A program made the translations under genes and the position numbers. From JANNGZ01 sp031404155 (GTDB taxonomy: Bacteria > Pseudomonadota > Gammaproteobacteria > Burkholderiales > Burkholderiaceae_C), in NCBI GenBank assembly GCA_031404155.1, contig JANNGZ010000100.1:1-5744 (forward strand): a DNA stretch of 5,744 nt. The letters are read 5' to 3'. Shown here one piece after another: positions 1-5,587 of this stretch. Below the pieces are notes generated by a model that made no database searches, was not told the DNA's origin, and was given only the letters and a program-made list of their open reading frames with translations. Every line of letters begins with the position of its first letter. Positions within the stretch are counted from its first letter, which is position 1.

Positions 1-160
1 CTCACGGCCCGCAAGCCGACCCCTGTGCTCCACGGTTCGGCACGCGCCGCCTCGGCGTCAAGCCAGGTGTGCCGACGCCGACGACACCCGCAGCCATGGC
101 CTCATAGGCCGCAACGATTCCATCGCGCAGCAGGCATCAGCCAGAAGACGCATGTGACAG

Positions 161-187
161 AGCCTGTCCTGAGCCTGTCGAAGGATC
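161..187. repeat. Short dispersed-type repeat (AGCCTGTC-CTG-AGCCTGTC-GAAGG)
   Basis: The octamer AGCCTGTC occurs at 161-168 and again at 172-179 (period 11), followed by GAAGGATC. Its reverse complement begins GATCCTTCGACAGGC. I recognise this from memory as a small intergenic repeat found in many copies in numerous high-GC proteobacterial genomes, where read-through gives peptides such as STGSGQALS or LSLSKD. Both peptides appear in the overlapping frames here. Only one copy lies in this window, so the dispersed nature cannot be shown from the sequence itself. Confidence 0.6.
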
Positions 188-444
188 AGACCGGCAGCGG
201 GCATCGCCCAAACCCTTGGTGGCTCGAATCGTCGATGTCCACGGGATTGGAATGGAGACCTCGCTGAGCGGTTCGCATCTGGGTCCGCACATCAGGCCAC
301 AGCGCTCGTGCAACAAGGCCGTCTCTAGAGAAGCAGTCTGTTCCTCGTTCACGCTCTTCAACGCCGCCTGCTCATCCATCAACCGTGAACCTGCACCGAG
401 GTCATCGACGACGAAAACGAATTCAGCTTGACAGAAAAGGAAGT

Positions 445-456
445 CCCTTTAAAGGG
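445..456. repeat. Perfect 12-bp palindrome CCCTTTAAAGGG
   Basis: This is a perfect 12-base palindrome about 35 bases past the stop of the minus-strand gene ending at 491. On the minus strand it is followed by a pyrimidine/T-rich run (about 444-433). It abuts a second hairpin (455-483). It could be part of a termination region or a protein-binding site; nothing decides between these. Confidence 0.45.
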
Positions 457-483
457 TTTGGCCGCTTGGGCAGCGGCGCAACC
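455..483 (-). terminator. Hairpin downstream of the orphan gene, possible terminator
   Basis: GCCGCT (461-466) pairs with AGCGGC (472-477) across a 5-base loop, and GGTT (455-458) pairs with AACC (480-483) outside a 2x2 internal loop. The structure starts 7 bases past the TGA of the minus-strand gene at 491. The T-rich stretch read next on the minus strand (444-433) lies beyond the palindrome rather than directly after the stem, so this is not a classic intrinsic terminator. I tested it as the missing second attC: the GTT and AAC triplets are in the wrong order for that. Confidence 0.3.
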
Positions 484-490
484 AAGGACC

Positions 491-946
491 TCATGGAAGG
501 AGCCCGAGCTTCAAGAGGAGAGCGTCCCAATCTTGGATAGCTTGACGCACCACTGTGTCGACCGACGTTGTTGTTCCATCGTCGAGACTTATGACGTACT
601 CGATTTCGGCGGGGCGATTCTGGCCGAGATGGACGGTGACACTCGTAGATGACACGTTTGCCCCGACGCGATTGGTATGCGTGCGTGTCAAGTGCTTCGA
701 CGCGATCGCCAGGTCAGCGACGATGCGGAGTGACTGGTGCCTATTGACTTCGTCTTCGATTGCCTTGCCAACTGCCAAGCCTGGATCATTGAGTATCCAG
801 TCCTTGAGATGCCAACAGTCCTGAACGAAATGATGAAGATCATCGTCGTACTCGACGGAACTGGTGTACGGCCCAGTAACCCGCGTGTACGAGCGTCGCA
901 TTCGGTCGTACTGGGCTCGCCAGCTTGTTAGCGTTGGCAGGAGCAT
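491..946 (-). CDS. Conserved-looking protein of unknown function in a cassette-like setting (151 aa)
   Basis: I do not recognise a named family. The N-terminal half looks helical and carries the aromatic stretch HHFVQDCWHLKDW (residues 38-50). LRIVADLAIASKHL (73-86) follows, then a threonine/valine-rich, probably beta half (98-127) and a C-terminal helix ending LLLKLGLLP. I recall similar HFVQDCWHLKDW...ADL...SKHL proteins among uncharacterised proteobacterial proteins, but I cannot assign a function. There is no signal peptide or membrane segment, so it is probably cytoplasmic. The ATG start is well supported by AAGGAG six bases upstream. The third positions hold clearly more A/T than in the genes right of 1400, which suggests acquisition. 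It starts 19 bases past an intact GTTAGGC integron core box, as cassette genes do. An HEPN-like or defence role is possible but not shown. Confidence 0.8.
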   Translation of the reverse strand: MLLPTLTSWRAQYDRMRRSYTRVTGPYTSSVEYDDDLHHFVQDCWHLKDWILNDPGLAVGKAIEDEVNRHQSLRIVADLAIASKHLTRTHTNRVGANVSSTSVTVHLGQNRPAEIEYVISLDDGTTTSVDTVVRQAIQDWDALLLKLGLLP

Positions 947-952
947 TTCGGT

Positions 953-958
953 CTCCTT
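953..958 (-). promoter_or_regulatory. Shine-Dalgarno site AAGGAG that fixes the start of the 151-aa gene
   Basis: AAGGAG on the minus strand is separated by six bases from the ATG at 946-944. It is the clearest ribosome site in the window and lies between the GTTAGGC box and the start codon. Confidence 0.75.
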
Positions 959-964
959 GGAGCG

Positions 965-1030
965 GCCTAACGCCTAAGCCTCAGCGGCCCGCCGCTTTTG
1001 GCGGGTCCGCTGGTGCGCGGCGCGTTCGCG
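965..1030 (-). other. attC: attC-like integron recombination site (remnant)
   Basis: Seen directly: GCCTAAC at 965-971 (minus strand GTTAGGC, a perfect GTTRRRY core). AACGC (969-973) can pair with GCGTT (1022-1026). A 12-bp stem joins 982-993 to 1000-1012, broken only by one unpaired T at 1006, with a 6-base loop GCTTTT. A partly unpaired spacer separates the outer and inner stems. Known for attC sites: a folded bottom strand, GTT/AAC ends, an unpaired central spacer and extrahelical bases on the R'' side. Read with the cassette on the minus strand, the bulged T lies on the bottom strand and on the R'' side, as expected. The far box (GTTCGCG, 1024-1030) departs from consensus; GTTGGCG at 1049-1055 is an alternative. 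No integrase is in the window, so this is probably a relic or the edge of a longer array. Confidence 0.6.
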
Positions 1031-1281
1031 CCAAGGCAGCGATGTGGCGTTGGCGGCCCCATCGAACCGAGCTCGTTGCCGCGCCGCGAGCAGCGCCTGC
1101 CCGATCCGCTGCGCGCCGCGCATGCGCATCCCGGGCTGCGTGCGTAACGCGGCCTTGCGCGCCTGGCCAGCCCACGCGCGCGCATCACGGCGGCCCCGGC
1201 AGGGCACGCCAAGGGCGGGCCAGCACGCCGCCCGCTGTGCGCGCCGCGCTGCTCCAAGCGTTGCGCCTTGGCTGCCGGTGC
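1031..1281. other. GC-rich stretch without a supportable gene
   Basis: This segment is very rich in GC and CG dinucleotides. Open frames run through it on both strands because stops are rare, but their translations are arginine/alanine-rich and low in complexity, as expected of random GC-rich DNA. It lies downstream, on the minus strand, of the IS91-type transposase relic and may be that element's degraded remainder. I cannot see transposase motifs in it. Confidence 0.5.
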
Positions 1282-1356
1282 GGCCTGTCGCAGCGCCTGC
1301 AAGAACTTGCCTCGGAACACGCGCGACAGCGCGTGCACCGGGAACAAGAACAGACT
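1282..1356 (-). pseudogene. Fragment of an IS91-family (Y2/HUH-type) transposase
   Basis: One minus-strand frame reads FPVHALSRVFRGKFLQAL. I recognise this as the conserved segment of IS91/IS801/ISCR-type transposases in which an (L)FPV-x-ALS-x-VFRGKF block precedes the catalytic tyrosine region. A TGA lies just upstream in the same frame (1359-1357), and downstream of about 1282 the resemblance ends. Neither the HUH motif nor the tyrosines are present. Only some 25 codons of a roughly 300-500-residue enzyme remain, so this is a dead relic. It marks past insertion of a rolling-circle-type element between the integron-like site and the core gene at 1405. The identification comes from memory of the motif, not from a search. 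Confidence 0.6.
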
Positions 1357-1402
1357 TCACGCCGCACGGAGTTCATTGCGCACAGGCTTCACGCCGCACG
1401 GA
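1355..1402. repeat. Two 16-bp direct repeats 32 bases apart
   Basis: CTTCACGCCGCACGGA occurs at 1355-1370 and, identical, at 1387-1402. A weaker third partial similarity (CTCACGACG) begins near 1404. The first copy overlaps the upstream end of the transposase relic and the second ends two bases before the sirtuin gene's stop codon. They may be a small tandem duplication or a trace of an element's insertion. Confidence 0.7.
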
Positions 1403-1404
1403 CC

Positions 1405-2178
1405 TCACGACGCGCGGGCGGCACACAACGCAGGCAGCACCTCACCGATCGGCCCACGCAGCAGCGCATCGGCGACGGGGTCCAGCGGCGTCGGCTGGTT
1501 GTTGATGATCACGATGCGTGCACCGGCCTCCTTGGCCACCGGCACGACACCCGCCACCGGGTAGACCTGCAAGGTGCTGCCGACCGCGAGCAGCAGGTCG
1601 GCTTCACTTGCGGCAGCCATGGCGCGGTCGATGACCGCCGGCACCAGGGCCTGGCCGAAGGAGATGGTGTCGCTCTTCAGGATGCCGCCGCAGGCGCGGC
1701 ACGCCGGGTCGGCCTCGCCGGCGCGCACCCGCTCCAGCACCTGCGGCATCGGCGTGCGCTGGCCGCAGCCCCAGCAGATGGCGCGGCGCATCGTGCCGTG
1801 GACTTCGATGATCCGCTCCGCCGTATTGCCCGCGAGCCGGTGCAGCTCGTCGATGTTCTGCGTGATGAGCGCATGCAGCTTGCCGCGCTGCTCCAGTGCC
1901 ACCAGCGCCAGGTGGCCGCGGTTGGGCTGTGCCTGCCACGCGGGGTGCGCGATGCGGCTGCGCCACGCGGCCTGGCGCACCTGCGGGTCGGCCAGGTAGG
2001 TCTGCAAGGTCGACTGCGCCTCGGCGGCAGGGTTGGTTGTCCACACACCCTGCGGCCCGCGAAAGTCGGGGATGCCGGACTCGGTCGAGATGCCGGCCCC
2101 GGTCAACACCACAACGCGCCGGGCCGCGTCGATCCAGGACCTGACGAGCTTGACGGGATCGGGTGGCTGCAGGTTCAT
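1405..2178 (-). CDS. SIR2-family NAD-dependent protein deacylase (sirtuin)
   Basis: Sirtuins remove acetyl or other acyl groups from protein lysines, using NAD and releasing nicotinamide and O-acyl-ADP-ribose; this one should be cytoplasmic. From the ATG at 2178 (257 aa) the motifs run in order: GAGIST (27-32) and SGIPDFRGPQGVWT for NAD binding; TQNIDELH (106-113); the catalytic His in EVHGT (His127); four zinc cysteines (135, 138, 160, 163); SFGQAL; GSTLQVYPVA (200-209); and INNQPTPLD. All catalytic and zinc residues are present. The GPQGVWT loop resembles SIRT6/SIRT7-like and actinobacterial-type members more than E. coli CobB. An in-frame ATG at 2232 would add 18 residues (MPDLPARARFAPKPEPVG). 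I prefer 2178 because GGAG precedes it by nine bases and the extra residues lie outside the fold. It follows the DUF2805 gene on the same strand. Confidence 0.93.
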   Translation of the reverse strand: MNLQPPDPVKLVRSWIDAARRVVVLTGAGISTESGIPDFRGPQGVWTTNPAAEAQSTLQTYLADPQVRQAAWRSRIAHPAWQAQPNRGHLALVALEQRGKLHALITQNIDELHRLAGNTAERIIEVHGTMRRAICWGCGQRTPMPQVLERVRAGEADPACRACGGILKSDTISFGQALVPAVIDRAMAAASEADLLLAVGSTLQVYPVAGVVPVAKEAGARIVIINNQPTPLDPVADALLRGPIGEVLPALCAARAS

Positions 2179-2289
2179 TCCAACAGGCTCCGGTTTCGGC
2201 GCGAACCTGGCGCGAGCCGGAAGGTCAGGCATTGACCACGCGCCACCCGTCGATCCGCCTTCTCAGGATGAGGGCCGGCCCAGCCCGCC

Positions 2290-2535
2290 TCAGCGTCCGC
2301 CGGCCCAAGGCGCCTTGCGCGACGGCCCCTTCATCGGCGCCGGCGCGGCGCGTGTCCTCGCCATCCAGGTCTTGAACGCATTGGGCGTGAGCTCGCGCTT
2401 GAGCAGTTGCACCACCTGGCCGGGTGAGAGCCCGTGGCTGCGCAGCACGGCCTGGAAGGGCGGGCGGTCGTCCCAGGCGACCGCGATCGCGCTCTTGATT
2501 TCTTCCGGCGTCATGGGGGGAATGGTTTTGGCCAT
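2290..2535 (-). CDS. DUF2805 / TIGR03643 family small protein
   Basis: This is an 81-aa basic protein of unknown function. The family core is seen as MTPEEIKSAIAVAWDDRPPF (8-27), then a segment resembling a helix-turn-helix (about 28-46, AVLRSHGLSPGQVVQLLKR), and ELTPNAFKTWMAR (48-60). A proline/lysine-rich tail (61-81) is probably disordered. The length fits the family (about 70-90 aa). The start at 2535 (MAKT) is chosen because the longer open frame to 2640 adds residues that overlap the divergent gene and are unlike the family. There is no clear Shine-Dalgarno site. It sits 111 bases upstream of the sirtuin start on the same strand and is probably cotranscribed. The helix-turn-helix look suggests nucleic-acid binding, but this is inference. 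Confidence 0.85.
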   Translation of the reverse strand: MAKTIPPMTPEEIKSAIAVAWDDRPPFQAVLRSHGLSPGQVVQLLKRELTPNAFKTWMARTRAAPAPMKGPSRKAPWAGGR

Positions 2536-2576
2536 GTGGCGATTGTGAGCCACCAGCGCGGCCCACAATTGGTGCC
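2536..2576. promoter_or_regulatory. 41-bp divergent intergenic region with an ATTGTG/CACAAT inverted repeat
   Basis: This short gap must hold, or be overlapped by, promoters for both divergent genes. ATTGTG (2542-2547) and CACAAT (2564-2569) form an inverted repeat with 16 bases between. Read in each gene's direction, CACAAT stands six bases (leftward gene) or seven bases (rightward gene) before the ATG. CACAAT matches four of six bases of the sigma-70 -10 consensus, and neither gene has a Shine-Dalgarno site, which would allow leaderless transcripts. It could equally be an operator. No good -35 box is visible. Confidence 0.4.
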
Positions 2577-3845
2577 ATGACATCGAGCACGCACACGCTG
2601 CGCATCGACGGCGCACGGCTTTGGGATTCGCTGATGACACTGGCGCAAATCGGTGCCACGCCCAAGGGCGGCGTGTGCCGGCTCGCGCTCACAGACCTCG
2701 ACCGCCAGGCCCGTGACCTGGTGGCGCAGTGGGCGCGCGGCGCGGGCCTCACGGTGAGCATCGACGCCATCGGCAACGTGTTCATGCGCCGCGCCGGCCG
2801 CAACAACAGCTTGTCGCCCGTCCTCACCGGCAGCCATATCGACACCCAGCCCACCGGCGGCAAGTTCGACGGCAACTACGGCGTGCTCGCGGGGCTGGAG
2901 GTGGTGCGCACGCTCAACCAGCACGGCATCCAAACCGAGGCGCCGATCGAGGTGGTGTTCTGGACCAACGAAGAAGGCTCGCGCTTCGTGCCGGTGATGA
3001 TGGGCTCGGGCGTGTTCGCGGGCGCCTTCACGCTGGACCATGCCTACGCCGCGCGCGATGCCGAGGGACTGAGCGTGCGCGATGAACTCGAGCGCATCGG
3101 CTACCTGGGCAGCGAGCTGCCCGGCGCGCGGCCTGTCGGCGCGTACTTCGAGACGCATATCGAGCAAGGCCCGGTGCTCGAAGACCACGCCACCACCATC
3201 GGCGTGGTCACCGGCGTGCTCGGCATCCGCTGGTACGACTGCACCGTCACCGGCATGGAAGCGCATGCCGGCCCGACGCCGATGGCCTTGCGCCGCGACG
3301 CGCTGCAAGTGGCCGCGGTGTTGATGCAGCAAGTGGTGGCCTGCGCCCACCGCCACCGGCCCGACGGCCGCGGCACCGTGGGCATGGTGCAGGTGCACCC
3401 GAACAGCCGCAACGTGATCCCCGGCCGCGTCAAGTTCTCGATCGATTTGCGCAACGCCAGCGACGCGCTCTGCGACGCGATGGACGCCGACATCCGCGGC
3501 GTGGCCGAACGCCTGCGCCGCGAGAGCGGCATGCCGATTCACATCGAGCCGGTGTCCGCCTACCCGGCGCAGCCCTTCCACGCCGACTGCATCGACGCCG
3601 TGGCGCAGGCGGCCGAGCGCCTGGGCTACAGCCACATGCCGGTCGTCTCCGGCGCCGGGCACGACGCGGTGTACATGGCGCGGCTGGCACCCACCGGCAT
3701 GATCTTCATCCCGTGCAAGGACGGCATCAGCCACAACGAGATCGAAGACGCGCTGCCGGAGCACATCACCGCCGGCGCGAACGTGCTGCTGCACGCGATG
3801 CTGGCGCGCGCAGGCGAAGTCACCGTTCGCTCAGCGCCCCGGTGA
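2577..3845 (+). CDS. M20-family Zn-dependent amidohydrolase (N-carbamoylase / ureidopropionase / allantoate amidohydrolase type)
   Basis: This is a 422-aa cytoplasmic dinuclear-metal hydrolase that cleaves a linear amide or ureido bond, releasing carbamate/ammonia from N-carbamoyl amino acids, beta-ureidopropionate or allantoate-like substrates. Motifs in order: GSHIDT (His87), KFDGNYG (Asp98, bridging), WTNEEGSRF (Glu132/Glu133: general base and ligand), HIEQGPVLE (His194), GMEAHAGPTPM in the dimerisation/lid domain, NSRNVIPG (276-283) with DLRN for carboxylate binding, and GISHNE (His386). All five expected metal positions are present. The length is typical. The start at 2577 matches the family's usual N-terminus (LRIDGARLWDSLM), although no Shine-Dalgarno site is visible. 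The substrate cannot be fixed from sequence: no hydantoinase, pyrimidine or allantoin genes flank it. A methyltransferase gene follows after 7 nt. Confidence 0.93.
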   Translation: MTSSTHTLRIDGARLWDSLMTLAQIGATPKGGVCRLALTDLDRQARDLVAQWARGAGLTVSIDAIGNVFMRRAGRNNSLSPVLTGSHIDTQPTGGKFDGNYGVLAGLEVVRTLNQHGIQTEAPIEVVFWTNEEGSRFVPVMMGSGVFAGAFTLDHAYAARDAEGLSVRDELERIGYLGSELPGARPVGAYFETHIEQGPVLEDHATTIGVVTGVLGIRWYDCTVTGMEAHAGPTPMALRRDALQVAAVLMQQVVACAHRHRPDGRGTVGMVQVHPNSRNVIPGRVKFSIDLRNASDALCDAMDADIRGVAERLRRESGMPIHIEPVSAYPAQPFHADCIDAVAQAAERLGYSHMPVVSGAGHDAVYMARLAPTGMIFIPCKDGISHNEIEDALPEHITAGANVLLHAMLARAGEVTVRSAPR

Positions 3846-3852
3846 GCTCATC

Positions 3853-4725
3853 GTGACCCAGCCCGACGCGCACCCGTACCGCGATTTCGAACATGCCGGC
3901 TGGGAGCGCGCGGCCAGCGCTTACGCCGATACCTTCGAAGCGGCCACGCGGCTCTTCGCGCGCCCGCTGCTCGAAGCGGTGGGCGTGCACGCGCGGATGC
4001 CCCCGCAGACGCACCCGAAGACGCAGCCTCAGATGCACCCGCAGATGCACCTGCTCGATGTCGCCTGCGGCACAGGCTTCGTGGCCGCGGCCGCTGCGGC
4101 GCATGGCGCCAGCGCCTTCGGCGTGGACTTCTCGGCCAGCATGGTGGCCCAGGCGCGCCAGCGTCACCCGGCGCTGCAGTTTCAGGAGGCCGACGCCGAG
4201 GCGCTGCCCTTCGCCGCCGAGAGCTTCGACGCGGTCGTGATCAACTTCGGCGTGCACCACTTTCCGTTCCCGCAGCGTGCGCTGGCGCAAGCACACCGGG
4301 TGCTTCGAACGGGTGGGCAGGTGGCGTTCACCGTGTGGTCCACCCCCGACGACCATGCGCTGCACAAGATCACGCTCGGCGCACTGGCCGAGGCCGGTGT
4401 GGCTGGTGCCGCGCTGCCCACGCCGCCCGGAGGGGCGATCAACGACGCCGCCGTCTGCCTGCGCTTGCTGCACGACGCCGGCTTTGCAGCGCCGCCCGCA
4501 CGTGCGGAGAGGGTCAGCCTGCCGCTCGAGCTCGATTCGGAGCAGAGCCTGGTCGACATGCTCGTGGCCGGCACGGTGCGCGTGTCGACGTTGATCCGCA
4601 TGCAGCCGCCCGCGCAGGTGGCCGCGATCAAAACGGCCATGCTGCGTGCGGCGGCGGCCTACCGCGACGGCGACCGGCTGCGCGTGCCGGTCACCGCAAT
4701 CCTCGCGGTCGGCAGCAAGCGATAG
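3853..4725 (+). CDS. Class I SAM-dependent methyltransferase (Methyltransf_11/25 type)
   Basis: This is a 290-aa, probably cytoplasmic protein that would transfer a methyl group from S-adenosylmethionine to an unknown, probably small-molecule, acceptor. Seen: motif I LLDVACGTG (67-75), the acidic residue at the end of strand 2 in GVDFSASM (Asp92), ADAEALPF (113-120, adenine pocket), and motif IV/post-IV FDAVVINFGVHHFPFP (125-140) followed by AHRVLRTGGQVAFTVW (147-162), as in UbiE/UbiG-like enzymes. The GTG start at 3853 stands seven bases past the previous stop. GGTGAG, overlapping that stop, may serve as a weak ribosome site, so translation is probably coupled. A methionine/histidine/proline/glutamine-rich insert (49-66) lies directly before motif I and comes from a 12-bp tandem repeat. 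The acceptor is not predictable from the sequence. Confidence 0.88.
   Translation: MTQPDAHPYRDFEHAGWERAASAYADTFEAATRLFARPLLEAVGVHARMPPQTHPKTQPQMHPQMHLLDVACGTGFVAAAAAAHGASAFGVDFSASMVAQARQRHPALQFQEADAEALPFAAESFDAVVINFGVHHFPFPQRALAQAHRVLRTGGQVAFTVWSTPDDHALHKITLGALAEAGVAGAALPTPPGGAINDAAVCLRLLHDAGFAAPPARAERVSLPLELDSEQSLVDMLVAGTVRVSTLIRMQPPAQVAAIKTAMLRAAAAYRDGDRLRVPVTAILAVGSKR
4006..4053 (+). repeat. Four in-frame 12-bp tandem repeats inside the methyltransferase gene
   Basis: Units at 4006-4017, 4018-4029, 4030-4041 and 4042-4053 share a consensus near CAGAYGCACCCG; unit 2 (AAGACGCAGCCT) is the most diverged. Each unit encodes four residues (QTHP, KTQP, QMHP, QMHL). Because 12 is a multiple of 3, gain or loss of units would keep the frame. 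Confidence 0.85.
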
Positions 4726-4757
4726 CCCAACCGCAAGTCAACGCGCGCACAACCCGG

Positions 4758-4796
4758 CGCGGGCCCGGATCGAGCACATCCGACGGACCGGGCGCG
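4758..4796. terminator. GC-rich hairpin between convergent genes, possible bidirectional terminator
   Basis: CGCG-gg-CCCGG (4758-4768) pairs with CCGGG-CGCG (4788-4796) as a nine-pair stem with a two-base bulge and a 19-base loop. It lies in the 136-bp gap between the stops of the methyltransferase (4725) and riboflavin synthase (4862) genes, where a shared terminator is expected. No T-run follows on either strand, so it is not a standard intrinsic terminator. The rest of the gap shows nothing recognisable. Confidence 0.35.
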
Positions 4797-4861
4797 GAAT
4801 TACTCCCGCTTTGCATCGCGGCCGAGGCGGTCTTCAGCGCGCTGGCGGGCTGACACGCGCT

Positions 4862-5587
4862 TCAGCTCGATTTCGGCGCGGCGCCCGGGCGCTCCGGCAC
4901 CAGGCTCTCCAGCGACCGCCCGCGTTCGCGCAGCAGGTCTTCGAGCAGCGGCAGCAGGCCGCCGAGTTTTTCGTCGAGGGCGTCGCGTACCGTGTCCACC
5001 ATCACCTGCGTCGCGCGCTCGATTTCAATGTTGAGCGCTTCGCCCACGCGCTGGCTCTCGAACGTGGTGGCGCGCAGGGTCTCGGGGATCAGCCAGACCT
5101 CGAACCAGCCTGCGCCGCCGGGTTCGCGCTGCGCTTCGGCCACGGTGAGGCTGGCCCCGTTCACCGCGATGTACCCCTTGGCGAAGATGTAGCGCATCCA
5201 CGGCGCCGGCACCGCGATGCGCAGCACCCGGTTGTTCTCCGGCGTGCGCAGGTCGGCAATGCGGGCCTGGAAGTCGATGTGGCCCGACAGCGGGTGGCCG
5301 CCGATCTCCACACCGTCCTTCGCGGCACGCTCCACGTTGACGCGGCTGCCGGGCTGCAAGCCACCGAGCGTGGTGAGCGCGAGGCTTTGCTGCATCACGT
5401 CGAAGCTGGCGGCACGATCGCCGTTCAATGCGGTGACGGTGAGGCAGACCCCATCCACCGACACGCTGGCGCCGATCGCGAGCTGGTTCGCAAAGCCTTG
5501 CGGGAACTGAAGCCCGAAGCTGCGCAGGCCCGTGCGGTCGGTGATGGCCGCGACCTGCGCGACGCCTTGAACGATGCCGGTGAACAC
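4862..5587 (-). CDS. ribE: Riboflavin synthase alpha chain (E. coli RibC/RibE-like)
   Basis: This enzyme dismutates two 6,7-dimethyl-8-ribityllumazine molecules to riboflavin and a pyrimidinedione, the last step of riboflavin synthesis, as a cytoplasmic trimer. Two lumazine-binding barrels are visible. The first starts MFTGIVQG and includes SVSVDGVCLTV (Ser41, Cys48), SFDVMQQSL, VNVERA and GGHPLSGHID (His98, His103). The second has YIFAKGYIAVNGASLTV (Lys137, Ser146, Thr148), LIPETLRATT and NIEIE. It aligns closely with E. coli riboflavin synthase (about 213 aa) but is longer (241 aa): there is a small insert at 153-160 (QREPGGAG) and a charged leucine-rich C-terminal helix (about 206-235). 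The residue matching E. coli Asp185 is Glu190, and Asp143 is Asn143. It begins with GTG and no clear Shine-Dalgarno site, 36 bases after the ammonium transporter gene. No other rib gene is in the window. Confidence 0.95.
   Translation of the reverse strand: MFTGIVQGVAQVAAITDRTGLRSFGLQFPQGFANQLAIGASVSVDGVCLTVTALNGDRAASFDVMQQSLALTTLGGLQPGSRVNVERAAKDGVEIGGHPLSGHIDFQARIADLRTPENNRVLRIAVPAPWMRYIFAKGYIAVNGASLTVAEAQREPGGAGWFEVWLIPETLRATTFESQRVGEALNIEIERATQVMVDTVRDALDEKLGGLLPLLEDLLRERGRSLESLVPERPGAAPKSS

Larger units (their letters stand above)
1..490. other. Accessory stretch without a supportable gene
   Basis: I see no convincing gene here. Several short open frames exist on both strands, but none has a recognisable domain, a good ribosome site or consistent codon bias. 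The longest minus-strand frame runs from about 450 down to 137 without a stop. It has only a TTG start (382) and reads through the dispersed repeat at 161-187, so its last residues are repeat-derived. A stop-free plus frame around 390-560 looks mildly protein-like (acidic, EKEVPLKGLAAW) but runs into the opposite-strand gene. The base composition is mixed and lower in GC than the core genes further right. The stretch may hold decayed cassette or mobile DNA; that is inference. Confidence 0.5.

Noticed and set aside
137..382. 81-aa minus-strand frame, with FVFVVDD upstream of its start recalling a response-regulator N-terminus
   Set aside because: The match is seven residues, the rest shows no receiver-domain pattern, the only start is TTG without a ribosome site, and the C-terminus is encoded by the dispersed repeat.
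455..483. Second attC site closing the cassette
   Set aside because: GTT and AAC lie in the inverse order to an attC on the minus strand and no GTTRRRY box is present.
967..1347. 126-aa minus-strand frame as an intact protein
   Set aside because: Only the first about 22 residues resemble a transposase; the remainder is low-complexity and runs through the attC-like hairpin. Called as a relic instead.
925..2235. 436-aa open frame on the plus strand
   Set aside because: It covers the sirtuin gene antisense, the attC-like site and the GC-rich gap. Its translation is arginine/alanine/histidine-rich with no domain, so it is a shadow of GC-rich coding DNA.
2511..3794. 427-aa open frame on the minus strand
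   Set aside because: It is antisense to the clear M20 amidohydrolase, with low-complexity H/A/V/R composition typical of a shadow frame.
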